From Rhynochetos jubatus (lineage: Eukaryota; Chordata; Aves; Eurypygiformes; Rhynochetidae): a DNA stretch of 64,000 nt. The translations under genes were made by a program, and so were the position numbers. The notes beneath the pieces were generated by a model. That model was given only the letters and a program-made list of their open reading frames with translations, made no database searches and was not told where the DNA came from. Where the stretch lies: assembly GCA_027574665.1 (NCBI GenBank), contig CM050648.1, positions 134,664,175 to 134,728,174 on the forward strand, given 5' to 3'. This document shows positions 1-13,051 of this stretch, piece after piece; the stretch's first letter is position 1; every line of letters starts with the position of its first letter.

Positions 1-1889
1 AAACCCTTGTCAAGAGAAATAAGTCCGAGTCATTCACAGACATGGTGCTGGGTGCAATTGGCCCAGAGCTGGGGAACGAAGACCAGAACCTCAATCTTAA
101 CACTAGAGTTGACCAAATTACTGAAATCAAATCCTTGAAACCCACCACCCTAGAATTCCCAAAGAGCAAACAAGGAGTGTTCCCAAATTCACAGCAAATA
201 GGAAATTCCAGTAGTGACTAGAAAAATTAAATTCAAATGTCCGAAGAAAAATGTTTAAAATATCTGAACACACGATATAACTGGGCCAGTAAAAATTTCG
301 AGGGCATTTTTACAACTTAAAGCAAAAAATGAAAATAATCTATCTGTAAAGCTGCTTCCCTGCTCTAGGATACTCTCCAGCTCACTCCTATTCTTTAGTA
401 TTCGCCTAAAGCAGTGTGCAGGAAAGACTCCCACCAGCAATGCATACCATGCAGTGACTGCCCCCACCTACCACTCTTTTCTTTGAAGGCTTGGATGTTT
501 TGAGAGACCTTACAGAAGACCTAGGGTTTTTCCCCATATTTTTGTTAAACAAAATTTTAAAACCAAGCTACCTGAGTGCTCACATTCTTCCAAACAAGTT
601 CACACACACCTTCCAAATCAGGAAGAGGAAATAACCTAACTTGTGAAACAGGCTAAGATTTACTTTATTTTAATTATTAAAAATGACAGTGTTAATTTCA
701 AGGCCTTCAATAATTCAGCTTAATTACCCAGGAGACAAAACTGTCAGACGAACCCTGTAAAATACATATAAACAAAGCAAAGCGTATCAGTAGCAGGCAG
801 AATGACTGAATCTATTACCCTGTCCCCAAATAAAACGCTGTGCTGCCAGGCGCTGGCACGGCTGCAGGTAACAGAAGTGACACTGAACGTTTCGGCGGGG
901 GGTGGGGTGGGGAGAACAACACTCCCACGTGCAGTTAGAAGCAGGTGACAGCATCCTTTCTTCCATTCAACTGGGGGGTTTTAAAGCCCCTCAGCCCCTC
1001 CAAATCCTTTTGTTCAGCAAACAAGGCGCTCGGCACAGATGGCACTGACTTGTGAGACAAACCGCTCTGATAATTGTTCGTCCTGGCCAGGAGCAGCAGG
1101 AGGGTGCAGGAAGCCAGGGACCATCCAGCCCCAAACCACCCTGCGACAGGCATCTGCGCCTTTCCCCGCCACGCAGGTCTACGTACAGGGCGTGCAGGGG
1201 TGAAGAAAGGCTGGGAAATAAAGAAGCGTGCCCTAAAAGGAAAAAAGCTTATGTGCCAAAAGGAGTTTAATTAGTTGCGACAGCAACATACCCGGCATCT
1301 TTGCTCTGCCTTACATGGGAAACCCCTCAAGCACAAAGGAGCGCATCCTGCTATTTATCCAAACCACCACCTCCCTCCGCGCCAATCAGAGCCCCGTGCT
1401 CACCCCCCTTTCCCAGCGTGCTTCTCTTGTTACCAGTGAAAATGGACTCTTCCATTTCATCTAATTAATTTATTTCTTCTCCCAAGCACATTCATGGACA
1501 GGAGGAAAGAGGTAGGAGCGCCCAGAGACAGGACCCCAAAGAAATCTGCGTCAGCTCCTTGTCACCAGACCGTTCCCCAGAAAAACAAATGCCAAGTTAA
1601 ATTCCATAAGGCACCTTAACTACCATAAATGCAGATTCCTGCAAACAGAAATACCGTCAAAAAAAAGGTCACATCAGTAGCAAGGGTGACCTGTGCTCAG
1701 AGCCAGGCAGAGCCCTGCCCTCCTGCTCTGCTGCTCCTACATCTGGAGGAGGTGGATATCTGACGCTGCACCCCCATTTAGAAAGAAAATGGGAAACGTA
1801 TCCCTTTTCTTGAGGGTGCTGCTGTGGAATTCGGTAAATGGATAACATGTTCAGTATCTACTAGCACAACTATAAACACAAAAAAGGAA
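1..1889. other. Intronic DNA without recognised features
   Basis: Mixed-composition DNA with AT-rich patches (660-730, 1460-1475) and a CCAAT-type word CGCCAATCAGAG (1380-1391) in a mildly GC-rich setting. There is no recognisable exon or repeat. Frames of 60-75 codons on both strands near 935-1274 have no motif. Confidence 0.5.
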
Positions 1890-2260
1890 AGGAAAAGCCT
1901 GCGGCAAGACTAATATTAATACTCAGCCATGTCACTCTCAATTAAGTTCATATCTAATGAGCACATTTTCTCCTTGCACTGTCCACTGATGCTGTAAGCA
2001 ATGTCCAATGAAAAGCATAAAACGCTGCTTCTGGAAAGCAATGATCTGTACTGGTGAATTTTGAACCAACCAATTACGAGCATTATTTTTAATGGAATGA
2101 GCTGGGTTTCTACTGACTATCGTCCTCGATGCTAGAAAATGTCTGCGTCCACAAAATGTCCAGACACGCTTCTCTCACTGCAACCACTATTGCTATTACT
2201 TGATTTGCTAGTAGTATTACCTCTGTAAATACATATATGTAGTGTAAATAAATCTCCTGT
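1890..2260. promoter_or_regulatory. Candidate conserved non-coding element
   Basis: AT-rich, non-repetitive sequence with words such as AATATTAATACTCAGCCATG, CTCAATTAAGTTC, ACCAACCAATTACGAGCATT and TTTTTAATGG. High information content without simple repeats or frames, together with homeodomain-type cores (AATTA, TTAATA), is typical of vertebrate developmental enhancers. Conservation is guessed, not measured. Confidence 0.3.
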
Positions 2261-3984
2261 GCACCCTAACTGACAACTACTCTCACTCGGTATTGCATTT
2301 GTATTGGGAGAGCTTGCTCCCCATGAACATCAACATCTCCAGATTGCCAAAACCTGAAATTAAGCAGTCGAATCTATCTGAGCTGCACTCTGTATTATTA
2401 GGTAGGATGTAATTTCACTTTGTTGACCTAAAATCAGCGTTACAGCACTTGAACATGGAAAACCTTACATCATCCCCCAAAAGTGCTTATCTGCTCCCTG
2501 CAGAAGGTGTGGCAAGGAGAACCAGCAGCAATGCTGGGCAGATCTCAAGCAAGTAGAGCAGGATAGTGCTGCGGCCAAGCGAACAAGTCCTGACGCACAG
2601 CTTTCCCTGGAGGAGGTTATGTTACACCCGGATCCACTGCTACAGCCTTCATATTCCCACAGGCATCCGTCTGTCCCTGGGTTGCGCTCCATGACAAGGT
2701 TCAGGCACACCCTCCAAATCATTTAATGAAAACTAGTTGTAGGGAGAAAGTTGACCCACCTCCCCAGCCCAGTTCACTTTGTAGCCTTCGTAAAATTAAC
2801 TTTTGGATTGACTACATTAACGTAATTCCTGTTAGTCTGCATGGCTGGAGACTCCAGGAGGCAACGTGGAGCTCGGAAGAACGGCAGAGAGCTGCTTTGC
2901 TCCTGAGGGGAAGAGTCACCTCTCCTCTCTATGATGCCCTGATACATTTCTCTCCCTCCTTCCTTTTTTCCAGGAAGAGATCACTTAATCCCAAGGATAC
3001 TGTGGCACATGGCTGGCTCTCACCCCTTCCCAGGGAGCTCTGGAGCATATAGCCATGTCCAAGAAGCCTTGTACATCTCTTCTGTGTGGAGGAGAGCCAG
3101 GAATAAATAGGACCAGCTTCCTGCCATCATACTAGGCTTGGTGCTGGCCTACCCTTCTCAGGCAGGGACAGCACACCAATAATGAGTGGTTAAACCAAAG
3201 ATACATACTAAAAGCCATCCTAGCCAGTGACAGACCTATTCAGATAGGGGCAGCAACACCCTGAATGTGAGTTTTGAAGCCAGGTACAGGCCTGTCCTTT
3301 CCAGATACACCAATGGTTGTGCCTTAACTGTTGGCCTGGCTTGGTCCACAACTGTGGTCCACCTCCATCCAGCACTTCTTCAGTAACATCCCATCTTCTG
3401 TCCAAAACCAACCAACCAACAAGCATAGGCCAAAGCATTAATCCCACCAGGTTTGGAGAGATAGATCCTATTGATCTTCCATCCTCCTGTCCTTCTACTG
3501 CCAGCATTCTCTTACTCTTTCTCCCTGGTTTAGGTACCAGGTGTTTCAAGGCAGGGCAGTGAAGGAGTAAGAAACAAAGATGCTACTAAGGTACAGTCCA
3601 TTTCTCAAAGATTTTAACACACAGGTTGAACTCTCCACGAGGATTCCCCAAAAAACATTTAGCAAAGAAAAACAATTTTTTTTTTTCTCAGACTGGATCT
3701 GTACTTGCAACAAAATAAAAACTATCCCTTGGGGTGGAAGAAAGGGGAGAAGAAATGTTCTGAGTCAGTTCAACCTCAAAGAAATAATGCTGTTGTTTTA
3801 AAATTACCCATCCCTCTGAAGTCAGCCAGCCAGAAGTGATCCTTTCCAAACCTATCTGCTTTGTTTTTCCTCGCTGCTTTAGTGAGGTTTTAAAGGAGAG
3901 GGAGGACGGAAAAGAAAAGTCCACATTTTCATGAGGTATCTAAGCTGCACCTGACCCTCCCCACCCACACCCCCATACACATGC
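2261..3984. other. Intronic DNA without recognised features
   Basis: There is no exon or repeat that I can name. An 11-base T run lies at 3676-3686. Frames of 70-109 codons overlap on opposite strands with no motif, which argues against coding. Confidence 0.5.
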
Positions 3985-4150
3985 TGCAATCTGATACAAT
4001 CATTTTATTACAGCTTCAGCTCTGCTAAATCCAATTTATCCGGCAGGCCATAAATCTTGCCGTGTATTGGAGCAGAGCCCCGGTTTCAAGCTCCATGAGA
4101 TGTTTCATCCAAGTAATGAATGTCCCGACTCAGTTACTGTTTAACCCACG
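3985..4150. promoter_or_regulatory. Candidate conserved non-coding element
   Basis: The sequence includes CTGATACAATCATTTTATTA, GGCCATAAATCTTGCCGTG and CATCCAAGTAATGAATGTCC. CCATAAA (4048-4054) matches a posterior HOX/CDX-type core, and TTTATTA lies 30 bases before it. The stretch is free of repeats. Function is inference only. Confidence 0.3.
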
Positions 4151-5837
4151 GTGTGGCAGGGGAAGCAAGGGGTGCAAACAGCAGTTTGCTTGTCAGCGTA
4201 TGCAGCTCGAAACGGCAAGTCAGCAGATGATCGAGACCCAAGTGTTTAGCAAATACTGAGGAAGTTAAAAAAAAAAACCAAAAACACCAAAAAACCACAT
4301 TTGTATTCGACAGCTCCACCAAGTCCGTACAAACACTCCAAGGTCAAATCCACACGTGAACTGTTGAATGATCAGTCATGTCTTATGAAATGCTCCCTCC
4401 AAAACCCTCAATTTTTAAAACCACCCGGCAGAGACAAAAGACCTGGTAGGAAATCAAATCTATTTCAGAGAGTAATTATCTTCATTCCTTTAAATTGCTG
4501 CCAGTGCCGAAGAAATGGGAAATTAGGATTATCGCCTCAGAACGCCGCAAGAACAGCCCTGAGTTCTCTTGCGACATCCCCGCGCCTGGCAGCCTCGCAA
4601 GGCTGGGTGCTTGCACAACCACTGGGGCTGGCACGTGGCCCACGTATGCGGGGAGGGGAAAGCACAGAAGCGGCATCCTTCAACAAGCGGAGAGAAAAAT
4701 GCATGGGGGTGTGATCCTGAGCTCTGGGAAAAAGTCTGGAGGGCTCCTTTAGTCATTCCATTGCCACAGGTAATGCCAGTTGGGACACGGGCTTGATGCC
4801 CAGCTTTGGGCAAGCGGCTTGGTTGCCAGGTACCTGTTGGCCATGTTTTGGGAGCTTGCTCTGCTGAAGTGCCTTTACCATACGTGTGGCTGTATGGTAG
4901 GAGGTGGCTTGACTTTGATGATGGAATTCCTGGCCATTGCAGGGTAGGGCAAGGTAACTTAAGGCAGATTGGTGTCGAGGAAGAAGTTGGTGAGCAACCA
5001 GTTTTGCCACTGAAGAAAACATGCTGGGTAGCTGACACCTCCCATGCAACTGCTTTCTGTGAAGTCTATTTTGAACCCAAGCATAAACTGTGATTTCAAG
5101 GCAGAGGAGGTTCCTCAACCTGTGTCACACCAGGAGAGTAAGGATGGCCCCCTGGTTTGGTTTCATTGCACAAGGTTCCCCACACACATGACACTCCAAC
5201 AGTTTCATACGATATCAGCTGAAACACTAGGAGTAAAGAAAAAAAAAATGCCTAAAGCAACGGCAACCCGCCAAGTTTTTTAAAGAGGCAGAACTTGAGA
5301 GGCTCTCTGGAAACCCAGGTAACTCGCTGCACAAGCCAAGGGAAGAAATTAAGTACTCTGCTCCTTTCCTCAGCCTCCTCTTTGTGATTGATTTCTGCTT
5401 GATAGAAAAGCTAGTATTGGAACGGAAGTTGGGACTACAAAAGCAAGGACGTGCTCACAGATACTTCAGGGACCCTGCAGCTCTGCCAACAAACCTAGCC
5501 CAGGCTGCAAATTCCACTGGAGCTCCAACAACCCCCCTTTGGACACATGGGAACCTCAAAGACTCCATGCGCTGAGGAGGCTCTCCCTCTCCAAGGCCAG
5601 GCCACGAAGCATGTGCGCTGGTTATGATGCCTTGCTCAGGGAGCTTGTTATTGCCCGTAGAGGCTGACACACTGAGCTCCTGGTGACCAGCAGACGGCCT
5701 GTACCAACTCCTCCCTCTCTGCTTAGCATCACCCTCGCACAGCCAGCTGGTTTGGGGCATAACGCTTCAAAAAAAGGAAGCAGATTGATCTGACAGTCCA
5801 CTGGGGAATAAGATTTCTCTGCAGCCTAGAAAACATG
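4151..5837. other. Intronic DNA without recognised features
   Basis: No feature is recognised. Several overlapping frames on both strands (up to 169 codons at 4529-5038, minus) share the same bases in different frames, have no family motif and are judged to be chance. Confidence 0.5.
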
Positions 5838-6200
5838 ACCTACAAAGAATGACTGAAGGAACTAGGTTGTTTAGTCTAGCGAAGACTGAGGATAGACACG
5901 ATAACTATCTCTAAAATACACGGCAAGTAGCTGGAAAGAAGTGAATAACCTGTTCTCCTTTCCCACAGCAGATCGGATAAGGCAAAACCAGAGCTAAATT
6001 GCAATGGCAAAGTTAGAGGTTAGGAAAAGCCTTCCAGTTGGGAATGACAGTGCCACACTGAAAGTCATTGCCTGGTGAGGTTACGGAATTGCCATCTGCA
6101 ATTTCAGGCAATAGAAACATCTATTTAGGTATGAGCTGGTCTTGCCTAAGGGCAGAGAGCTGAGCTAGATGACCCCTGGACGACTCTTTCATGTCCTATT
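5838..6200 (+). mobile_element. Old CR1 LINE fragment (3' part)
   Basis: The plus strand carries a diverged CR1 3' region. Recognisable words are GACTGAAGGAACTAGG, TTTAGTCTAGCGAAGACTGAG, the later TTAGGAAAAGCCTTCC, and GAGCTAGATGACCCCTGGA near the end. It lacks a clear CR1 tail repeat and has many substitutions compared with the other copies in the window, so it is probably the oldest. It is 5'-truncated like most CR1 copies. Boundaries are approximate. Confidence 0.65.
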
Positions 6201-7056
6201 GCCGCTTACTCAATTAGTACCAGTGGTTCACAAATCAATATCAACATTTTCAAATCAATTGTTTGCTTTGAGGCCTGTTCTTGATGTCCGCAATTTCACG
6301 CTAAGCCCAGCCCTCCCAGGACTACTGCGCAGTAGGAGGCAGGTCCCAAATTCCTACCAAGAAAACAGGCAACCACAAGAGCATGTCTGCTTCGCACGCT
6401 GGCTTCCACGCGGCGGAGGGGGTCCAGAGCAGCTGGTCTTGCTCACAAGGACAAGATTTCCAAATGACGGCGGAACTGGCAGAGAATCAGACAAAACTCT
6501 GGAGGGCGGCCATCGCTCCCCTGAACTGGTGTCCCTTGGTCAGCTTGTCACCAACGCAGCCCCAGCCTCGTACACACAAATGGAGGGAAACCTCCATGAA
6601 CATTTTTGTTGCCAACGACCTATGTCTGCGAGCTGAGTGCTGTAATCACAAGGGGTGTATTCTGTCTCCTCGTACATGTGTACACTGCACAGAGATCTAA
6701 GACTCAAAACATGACAGTTAACCATCGGGGGCTGGGGGGAAGGTGTCTAAGCAGCCATCAAGTACACATCAACCTTTTGAACCCAGCTCCCTTGCGACAT
6801 GCATCTGCTTTAGATTAACCTCAGAGCAGACTGTTTCCAGTTTAACTGATACACGAGAGGAGACTCAAGCCTCTTCCACCTCCTCATGCCAAAGATCAGA
6901 CACAAACACAGAAGGTCCAACCACGTTCCCAGTCAAGGACAACAGAGGTGGGCCCAGCTTCACTTTCCACCACCGTGCAGACGAGGCCTCGGCCAGCATT
7001 TCAGCTGAAAAATTGGTTTCCTTCCAGCTCCCTCAGCCCATCATTCCATCATTTAA
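6201..7056. other. Intronic DNA between two CR1 copies
   Basis: Unique-looking sequence lies between the old and the younger CR1 fragments. A 155-codon frame at 6169-6636 starts inside the end of the older CR1 copy and has no recognisable domain. Confidence 0.45.
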
Positions 7057-7302
7057 ATTGAAAGCGGATAGATTTAGATTGGACATCAGGAAAAAATTCT
7101 TCATGGACAGGGCGGTGCGGCACTGGAACAGGTTGCCCAGAGAAGCTGTGGATGCCTCATTCCTGGCTGTCTTCAAGGCCAAGCTGGATGAGGCTTTGAG
7201 CAACCTGGTCCAGTGGAGGGTGTCCCTGCCCATGGCAGAGGGGTTGGAACTAGATGATCTTTAAGGTCCCTTCCAACCCTAACCATTCCATGATTCTGTG
7301 AT
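7057..7302 (+). mobile_element. CR1 LINE 3' fragment
   Basis: This is a classic avian CR1 3' end in sense orientation: ATAGATTTAGATTGGACATC, GGCACTGGAACAGGTTGCCC, CAAGCTGGATGAGGCTTTGA, then GGTCCCTTCCAACCC and the terminal CATGATTCTGTGATT. A chance 173-codon frame runs through it; its C-terminal half is CR1 3' sequence and not a host gene. It is 5'-truncated, as expected from incomplete reverse transcription. It shares its internal words with the copy at 34498-34684, so the two probably belong to one subfamily. Confidence 0.92.
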
Positions 7303-7499
7303 TTCTTCCTTCCAAGGCATGGCAATGGCCAGCTCATTGGAGAACACAGGTTCTTGGAGCTAAGATGCCAACTCAGCCCACCAAGCTGAACAACCTCCTC
7401 CTCAAAGCTCCCGTTCAGAACCTGCATTACAGCCCCAGACCCACAACCACTGCAGAGGCACAGAAACCAGCGTAAGCGAGCCATTGGCTAAAATACACC

Positions 7500-7960
7500 A
7501 TCAGAAATCAGCTACTGTGTAAACTTATAAAGGTCTGGCTTTAACAAGGGGGCATAAGGAGACATATTTAGCATCATATTTTAATTCTTCTAAATTATAA
7601 GCAGTTTTTCAGCTATATTAATTCTTTGAAGCAAGAGGTTCTCCCCTCATCATCCTGGTTTATATTTACATGATGAGGCGTAATGATGCATCTCAGGAAT
7701 GTTATGGTATTAGTTAAATTAACTAAGACAACTCTGGCTGCAAACTGATGAATTTTAATGTGTCAACATCAGATATGAAAATGCAGTTGTGTGGGTCTCC
7801 GGATTTGCATGACCATATGGTTCGGAATTCTAATTAATGCCTTTGGATTTCATTTCACATAACTTACGGCTACATTAATTCAATATTGTTTCAGAATTTG
7901 AGAAACATATATTTTGCCAAGCTGTGAGTTTTCAGAATAAATGGGGAAAAAACCTTTTAT
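7500..7960. promoter_or_regulatory. Candidate enhancer: AT-rich, with octamer and homeodomain motifs
   Basis: About 460 bases of non-repetitive AT-rich DNA contain the POU octamer ATTTGCAT (7803-7810), TAATTAATG (7831-7839), GTTAAATTAACTAAG and several ATTAATT cores. The run GGATTTGCATGA (7801-7812) recurs at 29945-29956. Dense motif content without simple repeats or frames is typical of conserved developmental enhancers, and POU/SOX use would suit a gene active in neural progenitors. Seen: the motifs. Inferred: the role. Confidence 0.4.
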
Positions 7961-10900
7961 TTCCACTTTTCCTGACAACCTCATCTTACTTCCATGTGCA
8001 CTGGCAGTCTTCCCAAACTAGAGGTCAGCTGGAGCTGTTCCTCTGCCCCAACCAGTCAGCAGAGACCCACTTTGCAAGAGCCATAAAGGTTTATTACTAA
8101 AAACAAACTCATTTTCAAATCGTTATGTGCTGTGAGCAATCAGACAAACTCTCCAGGAGGAAATGCAATCCAGCCTTCTGAAACACAGTGGTTGTGACAT
8201 GTAGGGATAGCACAGACCCTGAAGCCAGGCACTGCTATCAGCACTGCACACCACCGCAGTCGTATGAGCGTTGACAGAAGATTTCCAGCTCCGTGGGGCA
8301 TTGCACAGTGCACGGGTTTGCAAGATCCAGTACGGGGACAGTGATATTTTCTCTTCTTCATCTGACCCCATTTCTTAATGATCCACATTCAAGATCTCCC
8401 TCTAGGCAACAAACAACATTTACCGGTGCTTCTCATTAGTTAAAGCAAACCTAAATAAAATGAAAGCACAACGCACGTTCATTCCAGAACTCAAGGCAGA
8501 TCTGGTCAGGCATGCCACTGTTATTTTGGGAAAAGGTATTTCAGCACGGAAACTAATAATCCTCGCGATCTACATGGTGTGAATGGAGCAACTACAGCGT
8601 CACTCTGCGGCTTTCTGAAACATATGTAGTGCTTTCAAAAGTCAGGTACATCAACACAGTTCACAGTAGCCTTGAAAGACCCCCAGTGAGTGACCTTGGC
8701 AGGCACTGATTCATGCCCACTATGAGAGGGCTTCTTATCTGTAAGCACATCTTGGCATGGCTACATTCATGTAGGATTTCTTCTGATACTCTGGAGTTGC
8801 ACACTTCTCACAGCATGGTAGGGAAAGGATGGCCTTGAGAGGTTTAAAGATTTAAGACGTTTCTCTTATTTTCCTTCACAAGAGCTACATATAACTACAG
8901 GCACTATCAATTTAAGAGCTCAGCTCTGCAAGAACTAAACACGCTCAGCTTCCCATCCACAGTGCCCTGCGGGGGGAAGGTTTTAAAGCATCAGACAATG
9001 TTTGTTCCATTTTTGAAAGGGTCAAGAGGATCCAAGATCGGGATTGCCAGATCTGCAGTTTCCTGCATCACTTACTTCAGTGAATTGCTTGGGAAAGACT
9101 GAATGCAAAAAAAAATAACAATGCAAGTGCGGAATTACTGGTTGCGCTCCCAAAAATGGTATTACAGAAACACTGGTAAGAGCCAGGCAATGCAACATAT
9201 AGTGACAACGGGTCCCAGTAGGTGCCTGTTGTCTCCAGTCTCTAAATGGAAATGCTCTGGAGCAGGCACAATGTTTTTGCTGCCACAGTGATCAGCCCCT
9301 GCTTTATGTCTGAGGCTCTGGATGTTACCCAGGTAATGTAGCAAATAACTCACCAAAACACCAAAGCAACGGCCCTTGTTTTCAAAGGGCGTTTAGGTAT
9401 CCAACTCAAAGTTCCTTCCATGGGTATGGGGCACTTCAATATCACTTAGAATTGGCTACAGACCTGCTCTCCCAAAACCAGGTTATTTTCACATTTGCAC
9501 AAGATGGGGTCAGAAAACACCAGAAAGCAGCAGGGCAAAGGGCCACTGCAGCTACAGCAGGGACACAACCAGAGCCCAGTAACTGCTGGTTTTCCCCTTC
9601 TGCTTAAAAAGACTAAAACTGCATCAGCATGAGCCAACAACCTCCCCGAGCTGGAGACACTCACCTCTGCCTGGCCTGGGCCAAATCGTTAGCACTAGCT
9701 CCTCTTGGCCACCCTCTCTGGCAAACAAAGCAGATGAGAGAAGAGAGCCTTGTCCTTCAGGGACCCACTGCCTGCAGCTGGGAGACACGGCCAGGGGTTG
9801 GGAACACCCCTTGGTCCTCAGGCTCTTTCCTAGCCCTCTCTCCAAATCCACTTCCAGATCACGACACCATCTGACTTCAGCAAAATGCACAGGTGCATTG
9901 AATTTAAAAGGTTCAAACTCCCTCTTTTCCACTCCAAAGTGTGGGAAACGACCTGGATGGTTATAAGCAAGAACCAGATTTTGATCTGTTTTAAGACTCC
10001 AAATCACATTAAATGCCAGTCTTACAGGTGGGAAACAGAACCCCTAGAAGTACTGAACAGAAGAGCATTTCAGAAGTGAAACAGCTGTACAGTTTCATCT
10101 CACGAACCTCTATAAAAAGATGCTACTAACACACACGAATCCCTCTCCGTGAATGCTGCGTGACAAGCAGTCAGGTAATGACGAGTACTTACTTAATAAC
10201 AAAACCCCAGAAAATATTTAAAAAAAAACCCTGCAATCCCAATCCTGCTACCAATCTTTTGCTTAAATATTGTTATATGTAGTTGCTATTTGCATGATAA
10301 GCCTAGTTACAGACAAGAAGCCTTGTCTGAGCTGCTGCTCAGACACAAAAACGAAGTTTTTCATCCCCAAGTGACTGGAGGCATCACAGCTAAAGCAGGG
10401 ACACAAGAACTGCGAGAGCCTTGCAAGGGCTGTTTCCCCATTTCTGCTCAGAGATTAATTGTGCCAAGTGCATCTGATCCTGTGCAGGTACCCACCGTGG
10501 TAGAGCATCCCCATCTCAGGCTGTGATTAACCATCCCACCTTCTCCGCATACACGCTAGTGTTCTCCTTGACTTGGCATAGCAGCTAATTGTTATTTCTG
10601 CAGTGGAAGCGCCTAAGGACTCCAGAGCCCCATTACCCCAGGCACTGTAAAAGCAGCGAGCCTGAGGTTAGTTCCCACCCACAGAGCCAGATGGGTTTGC
10701 ATACGTTAACCATGGTGGTCTCCAAAGCTTCGGTGGCCCCAGCAAACCTTTAACTCAGGCTGAGCACAGCACTGACAACTCACCCTGCACAACTGAAGAA
10801 GAGGGGTTGGTTACTGCTGAAGCAAAAATAAAATCACTTCTTAAAAAAAAAAAAAGGGGGGGGGGGAGGAAAAAAAAAAAGATACTCCCAGATCAAATTA

Positions 10901-12986
10901 AACTTTGTTCTAAATGGCTGTTAAGAAGGAAAAGTTTGCTTTGGGTTCCACGTTTGCGTGAAAGCAATACAGTTTTATGGCAAGAGATTAATTTTTTAAG
11001 GCCCTGGGGCTTTTGCACTGGAGGTTCTCACCCCACAGCAGGACAGCAGCGTTGAAGCAGAATGTCCCAGACAAATAAGGACGTGATGCACTGAAATGCT
11101 GCCCTCGGATGAGTTGGACATTCTTTGGTTCTGACAATGAAACACTGTTTAGTAAGGCTTGGAGAGCCATTTCCTAGAAAATATAAAACTTTATTCAAAT
11201 CTCAAAGCAATTCATAAGCCTGATACTAGCAGCCCCCCTCACAATCACCGACTACGTTTTGAGAGCAACCTCACCAGGTAATGTATAAGGAGCTCATGTA
11301 CGTATTGACGAGTGCTGCGGATCACTCCCTACCTTCCCACATCTTTTCAAACAGGTGGAACATGCAAAAAGAAATCTTCTGTAGGCTTTGAAAAGACCAA
11401 AAAGCTTCAGAAAAGGTTTCTCATTGCCATTTCTTTTCCAAATGTAGGCCCCCCCCCAAAAAAAAACCCACTGAAGTTTCTACTCTTTCACCGAAGAGAT
11501 GGTAGCTGTATTGCTGCTCTTTGTTAGTACTCAGCAAGCAGTCCTTTCTCACACAAAATCCCTGCTGATACAAGGGAAGTTAGGAGGCCAGACCCTGACC
11601 TGGGAGACCATCCACTCCCTCCAAGGCACACAGATCCCACAGCGCATCCTCAGGCAGGGCTGCTGCAACCACCTGCGAGAGGGTCTGCATGCCCTGTGCT
11701 CAAGGGGAACTATATCTGACCAGGCCTTTGCCTTGCATTTTTCTTTGCCCCCTCCAAATTTTCTCATCCTCTACTCGTTTGCTGTTGTTTCTCCTCCACA
11801 TCTTTATTGCTCACTGCTTCTCTGCCTTCTTTTGCTGCTGTTCTGTGCTTTACTTTCCCTGCAAACATACATATTTGAACAGGCAAAGTCACAATATAGC
11901 CATTTTTCCCTTTACACCAAAGTACAGCCTCATTTGCCCCTGCAGTTTGATTGCTTGGCTCAAGTCAGGCAAAGAGTTTGTGCAGGCAATCTTGTGAGCA
12001 TGGATGATTCTGCTTAATTAGGGACTTGCTGCATTGGCAGGTCCGTGGAGCCACTAACCAGCAAGGGCTGGTTACACACTGCCAAGAACAGCAACTTCTT
12101 CCACCTGACCAGCCAGCTCCAAAAACACCACTTTACTGCCCAAAGCCTTGTCTGAACACACGTAAGTCGCATCACTATAACAATGTCAGCACAGCCGAGG
12201 AAGAAACATCCCCTTCCCTGTTCTCTGCGATGCTGTCACACGGGCGTACACGTGTTCACCACCGCCAGTATGCTCTGCGCACCGAGAACAAGCCGCAGTG
12301 ATGCACGGCATGTTCCTGCAGCTAAAACTGCGCCTGAGCCAGGGGTAACCACACGGGTTATGGCAAACAAACACAAGTGGCAGGCACCGAGCCCACGGAG
12401 CTGGGTATGTTCTGCCACGGCAGCACACCCAGACACACCCTGGGAGGCTCCCGTTTCTCCACCTCCCAGCCCCAGCAAGCATGTGAGAACAGAGCAGGTT
12501 TAGGTCCACGTGCTCTTCCTCCTTCCTAGCGTTGCGCTCATTCCCGGCTTTCCTTTCGGAGAGGAACCATTATAAGGAGCTGCAGGAACATGCTGCAAGA
12601 AGAATCCCAAAGGCATCAAATGAGCCACAGCTAAAGGCTGAGGACTGGGGGCTTTTTTCAGTTCAATACTTTTGTGGACGTAATGACTTATTTTTAATTA
12701 AAAAAAAAAAAACCCGAAACTAAATAAATGTACCCAATTCTTAATGAACCAGGTCAGCTCTGTGACTTCAGTTGTGGCCATTTCAGCAGCGTGATGAGAC
12801 ACTTGAAACCAGCGCTGATAACAGTTTCCCACAGCAGATGATGTGCTATTACGACATGTCGAGACATTAAGCACATTAGCAGAAGCCTGTTTGAACATGT
12901 TTGGCTGGCTTGGCTCCAGGGTAAGGCCAAGGGAGCAGCTCCAGTATGGCCCTGCAAGCACAATTTCAGAGCCCAGTGGGCACTGA
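7961..12986. other. Intronic DNA, 5 kb, no recognised gene
   Basis: Apart from the homopurine tract at 10843-10882, I recognise nothing here. The longest frames (127 codons at 9624-10007 minus; 172 codons at 11499-12017 plus) lack motifs. The latter includes a Phe/Leu/Cys-rich run from pyrimidine-rich DNA, not a convincing membrane protein. A weak poly-C/poly-A junction lies at 11449-11467. Confidence 0.5.
10843..10882. repeat. 40-base homopurine tract with A13 and G11 runs
   Basis: The plus strand runs A13 (10843-10855), G11 (10856-10866), AGG, then A-rich to 10882, with no pyrimidine. Long homopurine stretches can form triplex DNA and are difficult to sequence, so the exact run lengths are doubtful. 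Confidence 0.9.
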
Positions 12987-13051
12987 CATCCATCCATCCA
13001 TCCATCCATCCATCCATCCATCCATCCATCCATCCATCCATCCATCCATCC
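12987..13051. repeat. (CATC)n / (GATG)n microsatellite
   Basis: About sixteen uninterrupted CATC units span 65 bases. On the minus strand the array reads as (GGAT)n and yields apparent Met-Asp-Gly-Trp repeat peptides in several frames, which are artefacts. An uninterrupted array of this length is very likely to vary in length between individuals. Confidence 0.98.

Noticed and set aside
6743..7264. 173-codon plus-strand frame
   Set aside because: Its second half is CR1 3' sequence read by chance. The CR1 reverse transcriptase region is not present.
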